Of a DNA stretch of 53,727 nt, positions 18,269 through 25,065 are shown piece after piece (the stretch's first letter is position 1; the number at the start of each line of letters is the position of its first letter). The DNA is from Acidobacteriota bacterium (lineage in GTDB: Bacteria; Acidobacteriota; Terriglobia; Terriglobales; Acidobacteriaceae): contig QIAB01000033.1 of assembly GCA_003225455.1 (NCBI GenBank), forward strand, positions 1-53,727, read 5' to 3'. The position numbers and the translations under genes were made by a program. The notes beneath the pieces are model-generated. The model had not been told where the DNA came from. It was given only the letters and a program-made list of their open reading frames with translations, and did not search any database.

Positions 18269-18404
18269 TCACTTCATTCCGTGATGCTGCCTTGCCCAGT
18301 CTTCCGCCTTCTCTAATTCCTGGAGAGCGGCGTCGATATAGACCGCTTGGAAAGCCAAACGCGCATCCAGTGGGATGATCGCGCGAACTGACCTCGTTCG
18401 CCAT
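18269..18404 (-). pseudogene. Frameshifted small helical protein gene
   Basis: The minus strand opens with MANEVSSR and then, one frame over, continues AIIPLDARLAFQAVYIDAAL followed by QELEKAEDWARQHHGMK and a stop. The second part has strong helical protein character. The shift lies near 18380. It is probably a small gene broken by one base, or a base-calling error. The surrounding 18156-18503 interval holds nothing else I can support. Confidence 0.4.
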
Positions 18405-18503
18405 CGAACTAAATTTTTTAAACTTGAAATCTATAACGAAAATGTTTTAGAACATTCCCCCAAAGAGATTTCCCAAGCATGTTCAACGACGTGGAGGGCT
18501 GCC

Positions 18504-18722
18504 ATGCTGGATACTAATTGGCAGGAGTTATACAAGGCCGCACTTTTTGAATTGAATCCCCACGAAATGCTGACTCGCATCGACGCGGCACGGCACGCCA
18601 TCGCTCAACAAGAATCGAGTGCGGATATTACGGAAAGGGAGCGTCGCAAGTTGGCAGATGCTCGTTCAATACTCTCGACATTGAGCAGAGTTGCTTCTTC
18701 GGAAGTTGACCGGGTCGCATAG
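18504..18722 (+). CDS. Small helical protein, W-x2-LY-x2-AL type
   Basis: A 72-residue protein: NWQELYKAALFELNPHEMLT followed by RIDAARHAIAQ and a KLADARSILSTLSR helix. The WxxLYxxAL-E-xxP....RI-xAxxAI pattern is shared with the gene at 19953-20153 and is, to my knowledge, a very common but uncharacterised Acidobacteriota family. ATG 18504 has GGAGGG 5 bases upstream; the first methionines of longer frames lack this. It is probably cytosolic and coiled-coil or two-helix in form. No function is known. Confidence 0.75.
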   Translation: MLDTNWQELYKAALFELNPHEMLTRIDAARHAIAQQESSADITERERRKLADARSILSTLSRVASSEVDRVA

Positions 18723-18755
18723 CGTTAGCAAAGCCTTGCTTGCGGGCGGTGTTTT

Positions 18756-19043
18756 ATGACTCTGGCAGAAAACCTCCGCACAAAATATGCCCTGACAAAC
18801 TTTAAGGCGCGCGGCAATTGCCTTCCTCTGATGGCGATTAACGAGGTGCTAGAAGTGGCGGCACAGGTTGCAGACCGGGGAGACGCTCCCGCTATCGCCA
18901 GTCAGATTCGTGCTTTGAAATGGCAAACCGAAACACCTCTTTTCGCCCCGCAATTCGCACTGAGAGAGATGCGGCGTAGAGCAAACCTACAGCAGCCGTT
19001 CTTGTGCGCGGGCGAAGGCCCCTTCGAGGTAGACTGGCTCTAG
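18756..19043 (+). CDS. Hypothetical 95-residue protein with a C-terminus inside a duplicated block
   Basis: Unrecognised. The first ~75 residues look like a soluble helical protein (LMAINEVLEVAAQVADRG). The last 20 residues are read antisense through the repeat block that starts at 18981, so the original C-terminus may have been lost when the block arrived. No clear ribosome site precedes ATG 18756, which follows the previous gene's stop by 33 bases. It could be a second gene of the same transcript. Confidence 0.5.
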   Translation: MTLAENLRTKYALTNFKARGNCLPLMAINEVLEVAAQVADRGDAPAIASQIRALKWQTETPLFAPQFALREMRRRANLQQPFLCAGEGPFEVDWL

Positions 19044-19642
19044 GCCAGACGCCCAAGGACGGCGACGCGGTTGGGCTGTGATGTCTCTTGTTCAGTTCGC
19101 AAGGTCGCTTTGCGCTTATCAAGCGGATGAAATTCGAGCCAACCTTCCCATGTGCCGTCAGCCCTCTCTTGGGCATAAATACGTACTATGTAGTCCGTGC
19201 CGTCCCCGTCCTTCACACGCGTCGAGTGTTCGTGAATGAATTCTGCCATTGCTGCACTCGTTCAGTCCTGATTTTTCCTCTTCCAGATTTCAACGACTCC
19301 GCATGCGTTCATTGCTTGTTATCCTAAAAGTCATTACCGTCTGAAAGCCGTTGCTCGAAAAGGACGACAATGATTTTATGCTCGTCATTGTCAGCGTGGC
19401 CAGTCTGAAAAGCGGATTGCAGATCTCCGTCGAACGACCGCAGCACAGCGCGAATGCTACACGTACATACAATTCATTTGACGAAGCCAGAGACGCACTG
19501 CTGAGTTTCGGGATTGCTGAGGAAGTCCTGAATGAATACCTGAAACTGCTTCCTGAGCTAGGAACAGGTGAGCGTTTGAAGTTCCCACCGCTCGATGTGC
19601 CGCATCATGATCTCGTTGCCGAAGGCTTCAAACTCGGCATCG
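18981..19642. repeat. Duplicated two-gene block, copy A
   Basis: Matches 21996-22579 in the same orientation along its length, apart from indels. Each block holds a minus-strand gene starting MAEFIHEHS and a plus-strand gene starting MLVIVSVA or its relic. In copy A the plus-strand gene is intact and the minus-strand gene is broken; in copy B the reverse holds. Confidence 0.85.
18987..19249 (-). pseudogene. Frameshifted copy of the MAEFIHEHS small protein
   Basis: Starts MAEFIHEHSTRVKDGDGTDY and follows its intact paralogue (22004-22270) through TSQPNRVAV. A four-base deletion there shifts the frame to an early stop (LGRLA, stop at 19040). The downstream bases still encode YLEGAFARAQ in another frame up to a stop at 18987. 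It may still yield a 69-residue truncated protein. Confidence 0.7.
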
Positions 19643-19647
19643 GATGA
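19378..19647 (+). CDS. Small hypothetical protein of duplicated block (intact copy)
   Basis: A protein of about 89 residues beginning MLVIVSVASLKSGLQISVER, with a predicted helical EARDALLSFGIAEEVLNEYL segment and an ending that resembles small amphipathic single-domain proteins. Its decayed paralogue lies at 22377-22579. The start is uncertain: ATG 19378 matches the conserved first residues, while a TTG at 19351 would add nine residues. I do not recognise the family. It is transcribed away from the broken MAEFIHEHS gene, so the two form a divergent pair in the block. Confidence 0.65.
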   Translation: MLVIVSVASLKSGLQISVERPQHSANATRTYNSFDEARDALLSFGIAEEVLNEYLKLLPELGTGERLKFPPLDVPHHDLVAEGFKLGIG

Positions 19648-19730
19648 TTTCCCACAAGATTACTCCAGAGTGGAGCACTCGATTACCCGTGTTCCTAGGT
19701 CAAGATCAAATTCTGTGAGTAAATACGTGT

Positions 19731-19847
19731 GTGCCGTATAGACCAATTGTGGAACGGTTGCTGACGGCATCAGTGATTCTGCTCGCGATCTCGCTGCTCG
19801 TCTTCGCATATATGTTCTGCCAGGTGTACATCACGGTCTCACGCTGA
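19731..19847 (+). CDS. Possible 38-residue single-span membrane protein
   Basis: GTG 19731 opens a short frame encoding MPYRPIVERLL, then a hydrophobic stretch (TASVILLAISLLVFAYMFC) and a short tail ending in TVSR. The positive-then-hydrophobic layout is typical of tiny membrane proteins. There is no clear ribosome site and no paralogue here, so it remains tentative. The rest of 19648-19952 shows no gene. Confidence 0.38.
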   Translation: MPYRPIVERLLTASVILLAISLLVFAYMFCQVYITVSR

Positions 19848-19952
19848 CGCAGGATCGTCGCTTAGGTTCGCTATAGGACTGAGCCGAAATTCGGCGTTAG
19901 CTTATTGTTCACGTCAAAGCCTCCACTGTTCGGAGGTGGTTTAGGCGATCGC

Positions 19953-20153
19953 ATGGCGGAACACCTAGAATGGATCAGGCTTTATAGGTCAGCCTTACAG
20001 GAAACTGATCCTGCGAAGCAACAGGCTCGGATTGAAGAAGCGAAGCGAATGATGAAACAGGCGTTACGCTTGGCAGTCGAGTACGAAGATTCCGATCAGC
20101 GGCGCACGATCAGCGAAGCTCTAAGCCATCTCGAAAATATCCGGCGGAGCTAA
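19953..20153 (+). CDS. Small helical protein, W-x2-LY-x2-AL type
   Basis: A 66-residue protein: EHLEWIRLYRSALQETDPAK, then RIEEAKRMMKQALRLA and a final helix SEALSHLENIRRS. It shares the W-x2-LY-x2-AL-E-x2-P-x4-RI pattern with the gene at 18504-18722. ATG 19953 places the conserved Trp seven residues in. GGAGGTGG lies rather far upstream (about 15 bases), so the start may be imperfect. Function unknown; it probably forms a helical hairpin. Confidence 0.7.
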   Translation: MAEHLEWIRLYRSALQETDPAKQQARIEEAKRMMKQALRLAVEYEDSDQRRTISEALSHLENIRRS

Positions 20154-20158
20154 ACAAT

Positions 20159-20267
20159 TTATGCGGCGTCAGGCTTTGTCGAGTTCTTCTCGGGGTTAGC
20201 CCTCAAGCCGAACCGAGCCTCAAGTTCCCGCACGATTCGTGCGGCTTGGGCTTTGTGCGTCTTTCAT
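20159..20267 (-). pseudogene. Decayed small helical protein gene
   Basis: ATG 20267 gives MKDAQ, but the protein-like sequence HKAQAARIVRELEARFGLRA with tail NPEKNSTKPDAA and stop at 20159 is in the adjacent frame. One inserted base near 20255 would explain it. It fills part of the 20154-20449 interval, where nothing else is apparent. Confidence 0.38.
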
Positions 20268-20449
20268 GAATAAAAACCTGTTCGAATTTCCGAACAAGCC
20301 GCGCTTTGCCGAGAACGCTGCCTGTTCATCAACATTGGAGGGTTCCTCCCCTTGTTCGGTTTTTGGAACGGAATGGACAAAAGTTCACCAAACTTTCCAG
20401 CCGAGCAAACACTAAACCTCACGACAACCCTTTTGGCTGAGGAGCGATT

Positions 20450-20668
20450 ATGCCCAACGTCGAACGCGGCTCATGCCGCTTCAGTCTCAGGAAAACCAGC
20501 GAGGGCAAGCCCGCAATTGAGATGGAACTATTCCACAACACGGTCCCTCATTTAGCAGCGGTTAGCCTGAGCTTTGAAGTATTAAGCGGAATCACCATCG
20601 AGCAGACGCGAAATCTCATCGAGAAGATGAACGACCAGATCGTTGGAGTGGTCGTCACTGCGAAGTAA
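20450..20668 (+). CDS. Hypothetical 72-residue protein
   Basis: The protein begins MPNVERGSCRFSLRKTSEGK and continues with alternating strand-like segments (IEMELFHNTVPHL, VSLSFEVLSGI) and an amphipathic helix (QTRNLIEKMNDQIVGVVV). GAGGAG lies 6 bases before the ATG, a strong sign of translation. It is cytosolic by appearance, with no metal or catalytic motif. I do not recognise the family. Confidence 0.68.
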   Translation: MPNVERGSCRFSLRKTSEGKPAIEMELFHNTVPHLAAVSLSFEVLSGITIEQTRNLIEKMNDQIVGVVVTAK

Positions 20669-20881
20669 GCCAGTCGAATCCTGACGAGAGCAGATAGACC
20701 GGAAGACCCCGCGCCTCTAAGTCACTCTCCGTGACAGTTCATTATCATGGGCGAGCCGCTGTCTCGAAACTGAAGCAGGTCTTAAATCTCGCGAAGTTTT
20801 TTGGTTAGCCGTCGAACATAAGCGTGACGAAGAGCAACCATTGTCCGCTTCGTGGGACTCCTACCTTGCTGGAGATTCCCC

Positions 20882-21268
20882 ATGAAGTATTTTCTGTTTC
20901 CTTCGCTTCTGATGATTGCCGCTCTCCTCGTGGCTTGTGGAGCAGGACACCCGAGACTGACCAGCATTGCGGTCTCACCCTCGTCGGCAACTGCTTCCAG
21001 TAGTCCCCAAGGCCAGGTAGGCTTCACCGCAACCGGCACGTTCACGGATCACAGTAGCCGCGAATTGCATGTGACAGACGGTTTGACGTGGAAGTCATCG
21101 AACACAGTCGTTGCGACGATTGATGACACCGGCGAGGCGACGTGTGTATCACCAGGCCCAGTCACCATAACGGCAACAGCTCCGGCTGATCTGCAAATTA
21201 CCGTGAGCAATGGTGTGCAGAACACTTCGCCAAAGGTCAGTGGCAATGGCATGTTGAACTGCACCTAA
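20882..21268 (+). CDS. Lipoprotein with bacterial Ig-like (BIG2) domain
   Basis: A 128-residue protein. MKYFLFPSLLMIAALLVACG is a lipoprotein signal with the lipobox LVAC, so the mature N-terminus is a lipidated Cys. The remainder is a single BIG2-like beta sandwich: LTSIAVSPSSATA, VGFTATGTFTD, LTWKSSNTVVATIDDTGEAT and TITATAPADLQI. Ig-like domains of this kind serve surface adhesion or structure. The C-terminus ends CT, and two Cys (ATCVSP and LNCT) could form a disulfide. GGAG sits just upstream of ATG 20882. A truncated inverted copy lies at 16990-17200. Confidence 0.83.
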   Translation: MKYFLFPSLLMIAALLVACGAGHPRLTSIAVSPSSATASSSPQGQVGFTATGTFTDHSSRELHVTDGLTWKSSNTVVATIDDTGEATCVSPGPVTITATAPADLQITVSNGVQNTSPKVSGNGMLNCT

Positions 21269-21414
21269 GCAGCATCATTTCTCCAAAGGTGTTCAAATTT
21301 CACACTCAGGATCGGGTAATCCACAAGTTACTTCAGAGCCAAACGCCGGTTACAAATGTCAGTTGGTCGAGATCAGTTTCCTGTGAGTAAATAAAAATTA
21401 GAAATTGGGCAGAT

Positions 21415-21978
21415 ATGGGCAACAAGGACTGGAAGACACTGGCGCAGAAAGCTGCGAACGAGCAAGACCCCAAGAAGCTTCTCGCCATCATTCAAGAACT
21501 CAACCAAGCTCTGGAAGAACGTGAGAACCAAGTTCGCGGCAGGGTTTCCACCAAAACAGCGCCGGGCAATCGGCTTCTCTTTGTCGATGATGAACCGAGC
21601 ATTCGTCTGACGCTTCCGCCTATCTTGCAGGAGCGTGGGTTTCAAGTGCAGGTCGCAGCCAATGTCTCGGAGGCCCTCGCAGCAATAAAGGCTCATCAAT
21701 TCGATGTGCTGTTGTCGGACATCAATATTGACCGCGAAAGCGATGGATTCACAATCGTCCATGCCATGCGAGAAGCTAATCCAGATTGCGTAACGATTCT
21801 CTTGACGGGGTACCCGGCTTTTGAAACCGCAGTGCGCAGCATCCGAGCCGAAGTGGATGACTATTTCACAAAACCCGCTGATCTGAACGCTATTGTTAAC
21901 ACGATAGATCGGAGGTTGTTCGCTCGCGGCATACAAAGAACTTTCCCACCCAAGAAAGCCAGTCAGACAAGCGGCTAG
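21415..21978 (+). CDS. Response regulator receiver protein with N-terminal helical module
   Basis: A 187-residue protein. Residues about 1-38 are a charged helix module (LAQKAANEQDPKKLLAIIQE) also seen as a separate small protein at 13383-13532. Residues about 53-170 are a receiver domain with D58/D59 in FVDDEP, phosphoacceptor D102 in LLSDI, T131 in LLTGY and K153 in FTKPAD. No DNA-binding or enzymatic output domain follows, so it may act by protein contact, like CheY or Spo0F. No histidine kinase is nearby, so its partner must be elsewhere. The frame is clean and the receiver residues are complete. Confidence 0.87.
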   Translation: MGNKDWKTLAQKAANEQDPKKLLAIIQELNQALEERENQVRGRVSTKTAPGNRLLFVDDEPSIRLTLPPILQERGFQVQVAANVSEALAAIKAHQFDVLLSDINIDRESDGFTIVHAMREANPDCVTILLTGYPAFETAVRSIRAEVDDYFTKPADLNAIVNTIDRRLFARGIQRTFPPKKASQTSG

Positions 21979-22003
21979 AATTCTGTGGTGAAGGGCGCAA
22001 AGC

Positions 22004-22270
22004 CTACAGCAGGCGTCCTTGTGCGCGTGCGAAGGCCCCTTCGAGGTAGATTGGCTCTAGACCAGACGCCCAATACTCTACGGCAACGCGGTTGGGCTGT
22101 GATGTCTCTTGTTCAGTGCGCAACGTCGGTTTGCGCTTATCTAGCGGATGAAATTCGAGCCAACCTTCCCATGTGCCGTCAACCCTCTCCTGTGCATAAA
22201 TACTTACTACGTAGTCCGTGCCGTCTTCGTCCCTCACCCGCGCCGAGTGTTCGTGAATGAATTCTGCCAT
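22004..22270 (-). CDS. Small conserved protein (MAEFIHEHS type), intact copy
   Basis: An 88-residue protein: MAEFIHEHSARVRDEDGTDY, then IYAQERVDGTWEGWLEFHPL, TEQETSQPNRVAVEYWAS and YLEGAFARAQ. The sequence suggests a small alpha/beta fold with a strongly conserved TWEGWLEF strand. ATG 22270 is favoured because the paralogue at 18987-19249 shares it. A frame extending to 22303 is not conserved. I believe relatives are widespread in Acidobacteriota but uncharacterised. Confidence 0.72.
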   Translation of the reverse strand: MAEFIHEHSARVRDEDGTDYVVSIYAQERVDGTWEGWLEFHPLDKRKPTLRTEQETSQPNRVAVEYWASGLEPIYLEGAFARAQGRLL

Positions 22271-22374
22271 TGCTGCACTCGTTGAGTCCTGATTTTTCCT
22301 CAATTCCTTTTCTAGCGACCGGGTTAAAAATCATTACCACTTGAAAGCCGCACCCGAACAGGACGACAATGATT

Positions 22375-22710
22375 TTATGCTCCATATGTCAGCGTGGCCA
22401 ATCTCAAAGGAGCGTTGCAGGTCTCCGTCGCGAAGCAAGAGATATCTTGCTGAGATTCGGGATTGCTGAGGAAGTTCTGAATGAATATTTGAAACTGCTG
22501 CCTCAGCCAGGGACAGCGTCTGATGTTCCCGCCGCTTGATGTGCCGTATCCCGATCTCGATGCCGAAGGCTTCAAGCTCCAGCGTGGCCGTAGCAATCTC
22601 AGAACGAACCAGCCTAGATAGAGGAAGTCGCAGACCACGCCCACGAAAACCAGACGCCAGAACCATTCTTCGAGCGACCGTGGTTTCGTTGCCGAACCTT
22701 TGACAGTCAC
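22375..22710 (-). CDS. Small membrane protein, C-terminus overwritten by repeat block
   Basis: GTG 22710 overlaps the stop of the preceding gene in a GTGA arrangement, which points to translational coupling. The first 46 residues contain a membrane segment (LEEWFWRLVFVGVVCDFLYL). From about 22579 onward the frame runs antisense through duplicated block B and has no protein-like character. The original C-terminus was probably replaced when the block inserted. No known family. Confidence 0.45.
   Translation of the reverse strand: MTVKGSATKPRSLEEWFWRLVFVGVVCDFLYLGWFVLRLLRPRWSLKPSASRSGYGTSSGGNIRRCPWLRQQFQIFIQNFLSNPESQQDISCFATETCNAPLRLATLTYGA
22377..22579 (+). pseudogene. Decayed copy of the 19378-19647 gene
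   Basis: Opens ATGCTC like its paralogue, then loses two bases, later about 60 internal bases, and shows further indels. Matching stretches include the DNA for FGIAEEVLNEYLKLLP. No continuous frame remains. Confidence 0.72.
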
Positions 22711-22922
22711 GCCGCCTTTTTGGTCGGCACATCCGCCTCTTTGGTCGGCACATCGAGGATACGCGCGGGACGCGCTCCGTATAGCTCTACTCGTTGTTTC
22801 GACCACTTGAGCAATTCGCCGTACAGAAGCCAAATGCCTGCTAAACATAACGGCACTACGATGACAAGCAGATACCAGTCCGATGGATATAATTTTACGA
22901 GCGCGAATAGGGGAATATTCAT
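22707..22922 (-). CDS. Small single-span membrane protein (71 residues)
   Basis: The protein begins MNIPLFALVKLYPSDW and has one clear membrane span (YLLVIVVPLCLAGIWLLY), followed by a basic cytosolic tail containing a short repeat (DVPTKEADVPTKKAA). The repeat is also visible in the DNA as a doubled 15-base unit. A weak GAGG precedes ATG 22922. Its stop overlaps the next gene's GTG start. It follows the 22981-23151 gene on the same strand by 58 bases, making a three-gene set of small proteins. Function unknown. Confidence 0.62.
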   Translation of the reverse strand: MNIPLFALVKLYPSDWYLLVIVVPLCLAGIWLLYGELLKWSKQRVELYGARPARILDVPTKEADVPTKKAA

Positions 22923-22980
22923 GACCCATGAACCTCGTCAATTGCCATCCAGTTCCGTTGCGTCCGTGGGGAATCAACTG

Positions 22981-23151
22981 TTAGGCGGCTTCATCGTTGG
23001 AGCGGAGTGTCTGCGTTCCGATGTCTGCGTTCTGCAAATAATCCTTCGTAGCGTCTTGAAGTTCCGAAAGAGCCTTTTCTACGGCGATTTCATTTTGCGC
23101 CGCCAAGACCTTCGCACAAAGCTGGCGGACTGTTTCCTCGGAGGCGGGCAT
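22981..23151 (-). CDS. Small helical protein (56 residues)
   Basis: ATG 23151 opens a frame encoding MPASEETVRQLCAKVLAAQN, then EIAVEKALSELQDATKDYLQ and a polar tail ending SNDEAA. Composition and periodicity are those of an amphipathic two-helix protein. Codons are ordinary and the frame has no interruptions. No strong ribosome site is seen. It appears to be the first gene of a small minus-strand set with 22707-22922 and 22375-22710. It is probably one of the abundant small helical proteins of this phylum; function unknown. Confidence 0.6.
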   Translation of the reverse strand: MPASEETVRQLCAKVLAAQNEIAVEKALSELQDATKDYLQNADIGTQTLRSNDEAA

Positions 23152-23655
23152 GAGCTACGGCACACAAAAAGGACTATCCCGCTCTTCAGTTGATTGTTCA
23201 ATAAGGTACATTCCCTAGGGGAAGGAGAAAAAACGCTGACGAGAGCAGTCCCGCACAATCAGGCATTGACTGAGGCACTCCTTTGAGTGCCGGACTGGTG
23301 GGCGTTTCGAGATCGTCGCGTCAGCAGATCTAGAAACGCCGACGATCGGAGAGCCGGGGGGCGCTATGAAATCAAGAGACCTATTCCCCTCGAACCGAGG
23401 GGAAGGGCGAGTCTCGCTCGTCCGCCCGGACGAGGGCCCGCCGAAGCCGTGCGGCAATTCCGATTCTGCCGGCGGGGTAACGAGTGACGGGTTACCAATA
23501 ATATGCAGCGACTTGCACTGCATTATCTCCGACGTGCACGAAATTTACCGTCGTAAGTTCCATTTATGGAGCAGCTTAGATCGTATATCGGCGTTGGCTT
23601 AGAAGCTGCACTTTGCTGAGATGCCTGCTGTTCCGGGGCGCCAACGGGGTGCCAA
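23152..23655. other. 504-base interval without a supported gene
   Basis: Contains an inverted repeat GGCGTTTC (23301-23308) / GAAACGCC (23333-23340) and GC-rich palindromic stretches near 23400-23445. Open frames here have poor protein character. It may hold decayed repeats and the promoter region of flanking genes. Confidence 0.5.
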
Positions 23656-24084
23656 TTGCTGGATTCGACGATTCAAGCGGTGGACGCCAAACCGAAGCAC
23701 TCGATGCTTCCGGTTCTTGTTGTATTGTTTCTGATTTCTTACGGCCTGCTCGCCAAGCTAGTGATGGAGCAGGGGCGAACCATCGATTCCCAGCGTTCTC
23801 TGATCCGGCAGTTATTTGGCGACAGCAGCCAGCTATCCGCAATGAATGGGAAATCTGCTCAAGCCCAGCATGCCGCTGGACAGGCGCACAATCCCAAAGC
23901 GAAACCGCAGGCAAACACTCCGTCGACTCAGGTTAAGCCGCAGGGGTCACCCTCCCAGGTGACTCCGCGGAACCAAGCCAGGAACGAGCAGAGCGCGGGT
24001 AAGTCTCGCAAAGCATTTCCGCGGAGACCGCCTAAGGCTGCGGCTGATGAAGCGGATGAACGCAGGACGCTCGTAGTTATTTAA
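23656..24084 (+). CDS. Membrane-anchored protein with a long polar tail
   Basis: A 142-residue protein with one membrane span near the N-terminus (SMLPVLVVLFLISYGLLAKL), a conserved-looking juxtamembrane helix (EQGRTIDSQRSLIRQLF) and a low-complexity tail rich in Q, P, A and K. It would sit in the inner membrane with the tail outside or in the periplasm. TTG 23656 with GGGGTG upstream is the likely start, giving a short basic lead (QAVDAKPKHS). ATG 23704 would begin inside the span. I believe this is a common Acidobacteriota family, but its role is unknown. Confidence 0.72.
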   Translation: MLDSTIQAVDAKPKHSMLPVLVVLFLISYGLLAKLVMEQGRTIDSQRSLIRQLFGDSSQLSAMNGKSAQAQHAAGQAHNPKAKPQANTPSTQVKPQGSPSQVTPRNQARNEQSAGKSRKAFPRRPPKAAADEADERRTLVVI

Positions 24085-24107
24085 ATTGCAGTGCCAAGCC
24101 TGACCCG

Positions 24108-24356
24108 ATGAAAGTTCTGGCCACGTTGCTCTTATCGCTGTCTCTGCCCGGCTCCCTCAGGTTGCTGCCGCCACGCTCGCCCCTTGACTATACGGTGCAA
24201 CGCGCGCGCAAAGGTGGCCGCTGGTTTCTAGCCCAAAACGGACACGCTGTCTATTGCTATGGCCCGGTGCGAATGATTCCGGAGGCCGGGGGCGGCCTGC
24301 AGCGCGTTGCCACCTACTGCCAAGGGGAGCGGCCGATTGTGCCGCTGAAAGATTAG
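24108..24356 (+). CDS. Small secreted hypothetical protein
   Basis: An 82-residue protein with an N-terminal hydrophobic signal (MKVLATLLLSLSLPGSLRLL) and a short domain with two Cys (AVYCYGPV, ATYCQGE) that could form a disulfide in the periplasm. RKGGRWFLAQNGHAVYCYGP reads as beta strands. It starts 23 bases after the preceding membrane-protein gene, so the two may share a transcript. I do not recognise it. Confidence 0.62.
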   Translation: MKVLATLLLSLSLPGSLRLLPPRSPLDYTVQRARKGGRWFLAQNGHAVYCYGPVRMIPEAGGGLQRVATYCQGERPIVPLKD

Positions 24357-24416
24357 AACCACCTCTTAGTATCGCGTCCCAAAACTTCGCGCAATAAGTT
24401 AGAAACGATTTGAAAG

Positions 24417-24436
24417 GGCGCGTCTTCAGACGCGCC
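24417..24436. repeat. Palindromic repeat unit
   Basis: GGCGCGTC-TTCA-GACGCGCC is a perfect 8-bp stem with a tetraloop, of the same general type as the other GC-rich intergenic palindromes in the window. Confidence 0.6.
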
Positions 24437-24535
24437 GTAACCTCCCCAAAGGAATAAGGCTTTAGCCACTGAGGTGAAGTTGCGGCAGAGGTCGCTAGCT
24501 GTTGGCCTCGCCAGGTCGCTCATCTAAACACAATT

Positions 24536-24581
24536 GAGGTACATAGTAATCGGGTAAGCACCCGATTCAAGTGTTACCCTC
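24536..24581 (+). other. Nested stem-loop, possible structured RNA
   Basis: An inner perfect stem AATCGGGT-AAGC-ACCCGATT (24548-24567) sits inside an imperfect outer stem GAGGTACA / TGTTACCCTC. A plus-strand terminator follows 60 bases later. It matches no riboswitch or RNA family I can name. The whole 24357-24685 interval lacks a coding gene. Confidence 0.4.
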
Positions 24582-24640
24582 TGCCTCGATAAGATGTCAT
24601 CAATTTGGCTGGAAAGGCGCGCGCCTGATTCTGCGGCCTC

Positions 24641-24682
24641 CCCCCGGGTAGCACTCACCTCCACAATCCGGGGGATTTTTTT
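24641..24682 (+). terminator. Rho-independent terminator
   Basis: CCCCCGG (24641-24647) pairs with CCGGGGG (24668-24674) across a 20-base loop, followed by A and seven Ts. It reads on the plus strand, 285 bases after the last plus-strand gene, which suggests a transcript ending here. Confidence 0.68.
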
Positions 24683-24685
24683 AAA

Positions 24686-25012
24686 TCATTTCTCTCGGTT
24701 GTCTTCGGCGCGCTTGACAGCGAATCGCTCCGACGGCGTGCAGGTCGAATAGCCAATCGGATGTGTAACGTCGGAATGCTTCGACTCTCTTTCAACATAG
24801 TAGCTGCGCATCTTGAGGCATGTTGGTTGCGCATCGCGCTCTATGCCTGCGAACGCGGCGTTGACGTCAGCCGAGGCAGAAGGAGAAATAATCCCCCATG
24901 CGTCCGGTGCCCCACTTTTTTGATTGAGAGTGTCTGAGGCTTTTCCCTGATTCTCGGCAAAGACCGGCGAGATCAGGAACGGCAGAAGGGATACCGCAAC
25001 CAGATAGCGCAT
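24686..25012 (-). CDS. Small secreted hypothetical protein with conserved Cys pair
   Basis: A 108-residue protein. MRYLVAVSLLPFLISPVFAE is a signal peptide. The mature part contains QPTCLKMRSYYVERE and IGYSTCTPSERF, whose two Cys may form a disulfide. The CLKMRSY...GYSTC arrangement is, as far as I know, widespread among short secreted Acidobacteriota proteins of unknown role. No membrane segment follows the signal. The plus-strand terminator lies just beyond its stop on the opposite strand and does not serve it. Confidence 0.72.
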   Translation of the reverse strand: MRYLVAVSLLPFLISPVFAENQGKASDTLNQKSGAPDAWGIISPSASADVNAAFAGIERDAQPTCLKMRSYYVERESKHSDVTHPIGYSTCTPSERFAVKRAEDNREK

Positions 25013-25065
25013 ACGGCACGCTCAATGAGGCGCATTATACGCATCATCCCGCGTTAGCATAGCTC

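Larger units (their letters stand above)
21996..22579. repeat. Duplicated two-gene block, copy B
   Basis: Direct copy of 18981-19642. It keeps an intact minus-strand MAEFIHEHS gene and a deleted, frameshifted plus-strand gene. Its right edge falls inside the small membrane-protein gene at 22375-22710. Confidence 0.85.

Noticed and set aside
22720-23193. 157-residue plus-strand frame
   Set aside because: It is antisense to two better-supported small minus-strand genes and its composition is not protein-like.
24357-24685. Known riboswitch (cobalamin, SRP RNA and others considered)
   Set aside because: Conserved boxes of these RNA families could not be found; only generic stems are present.
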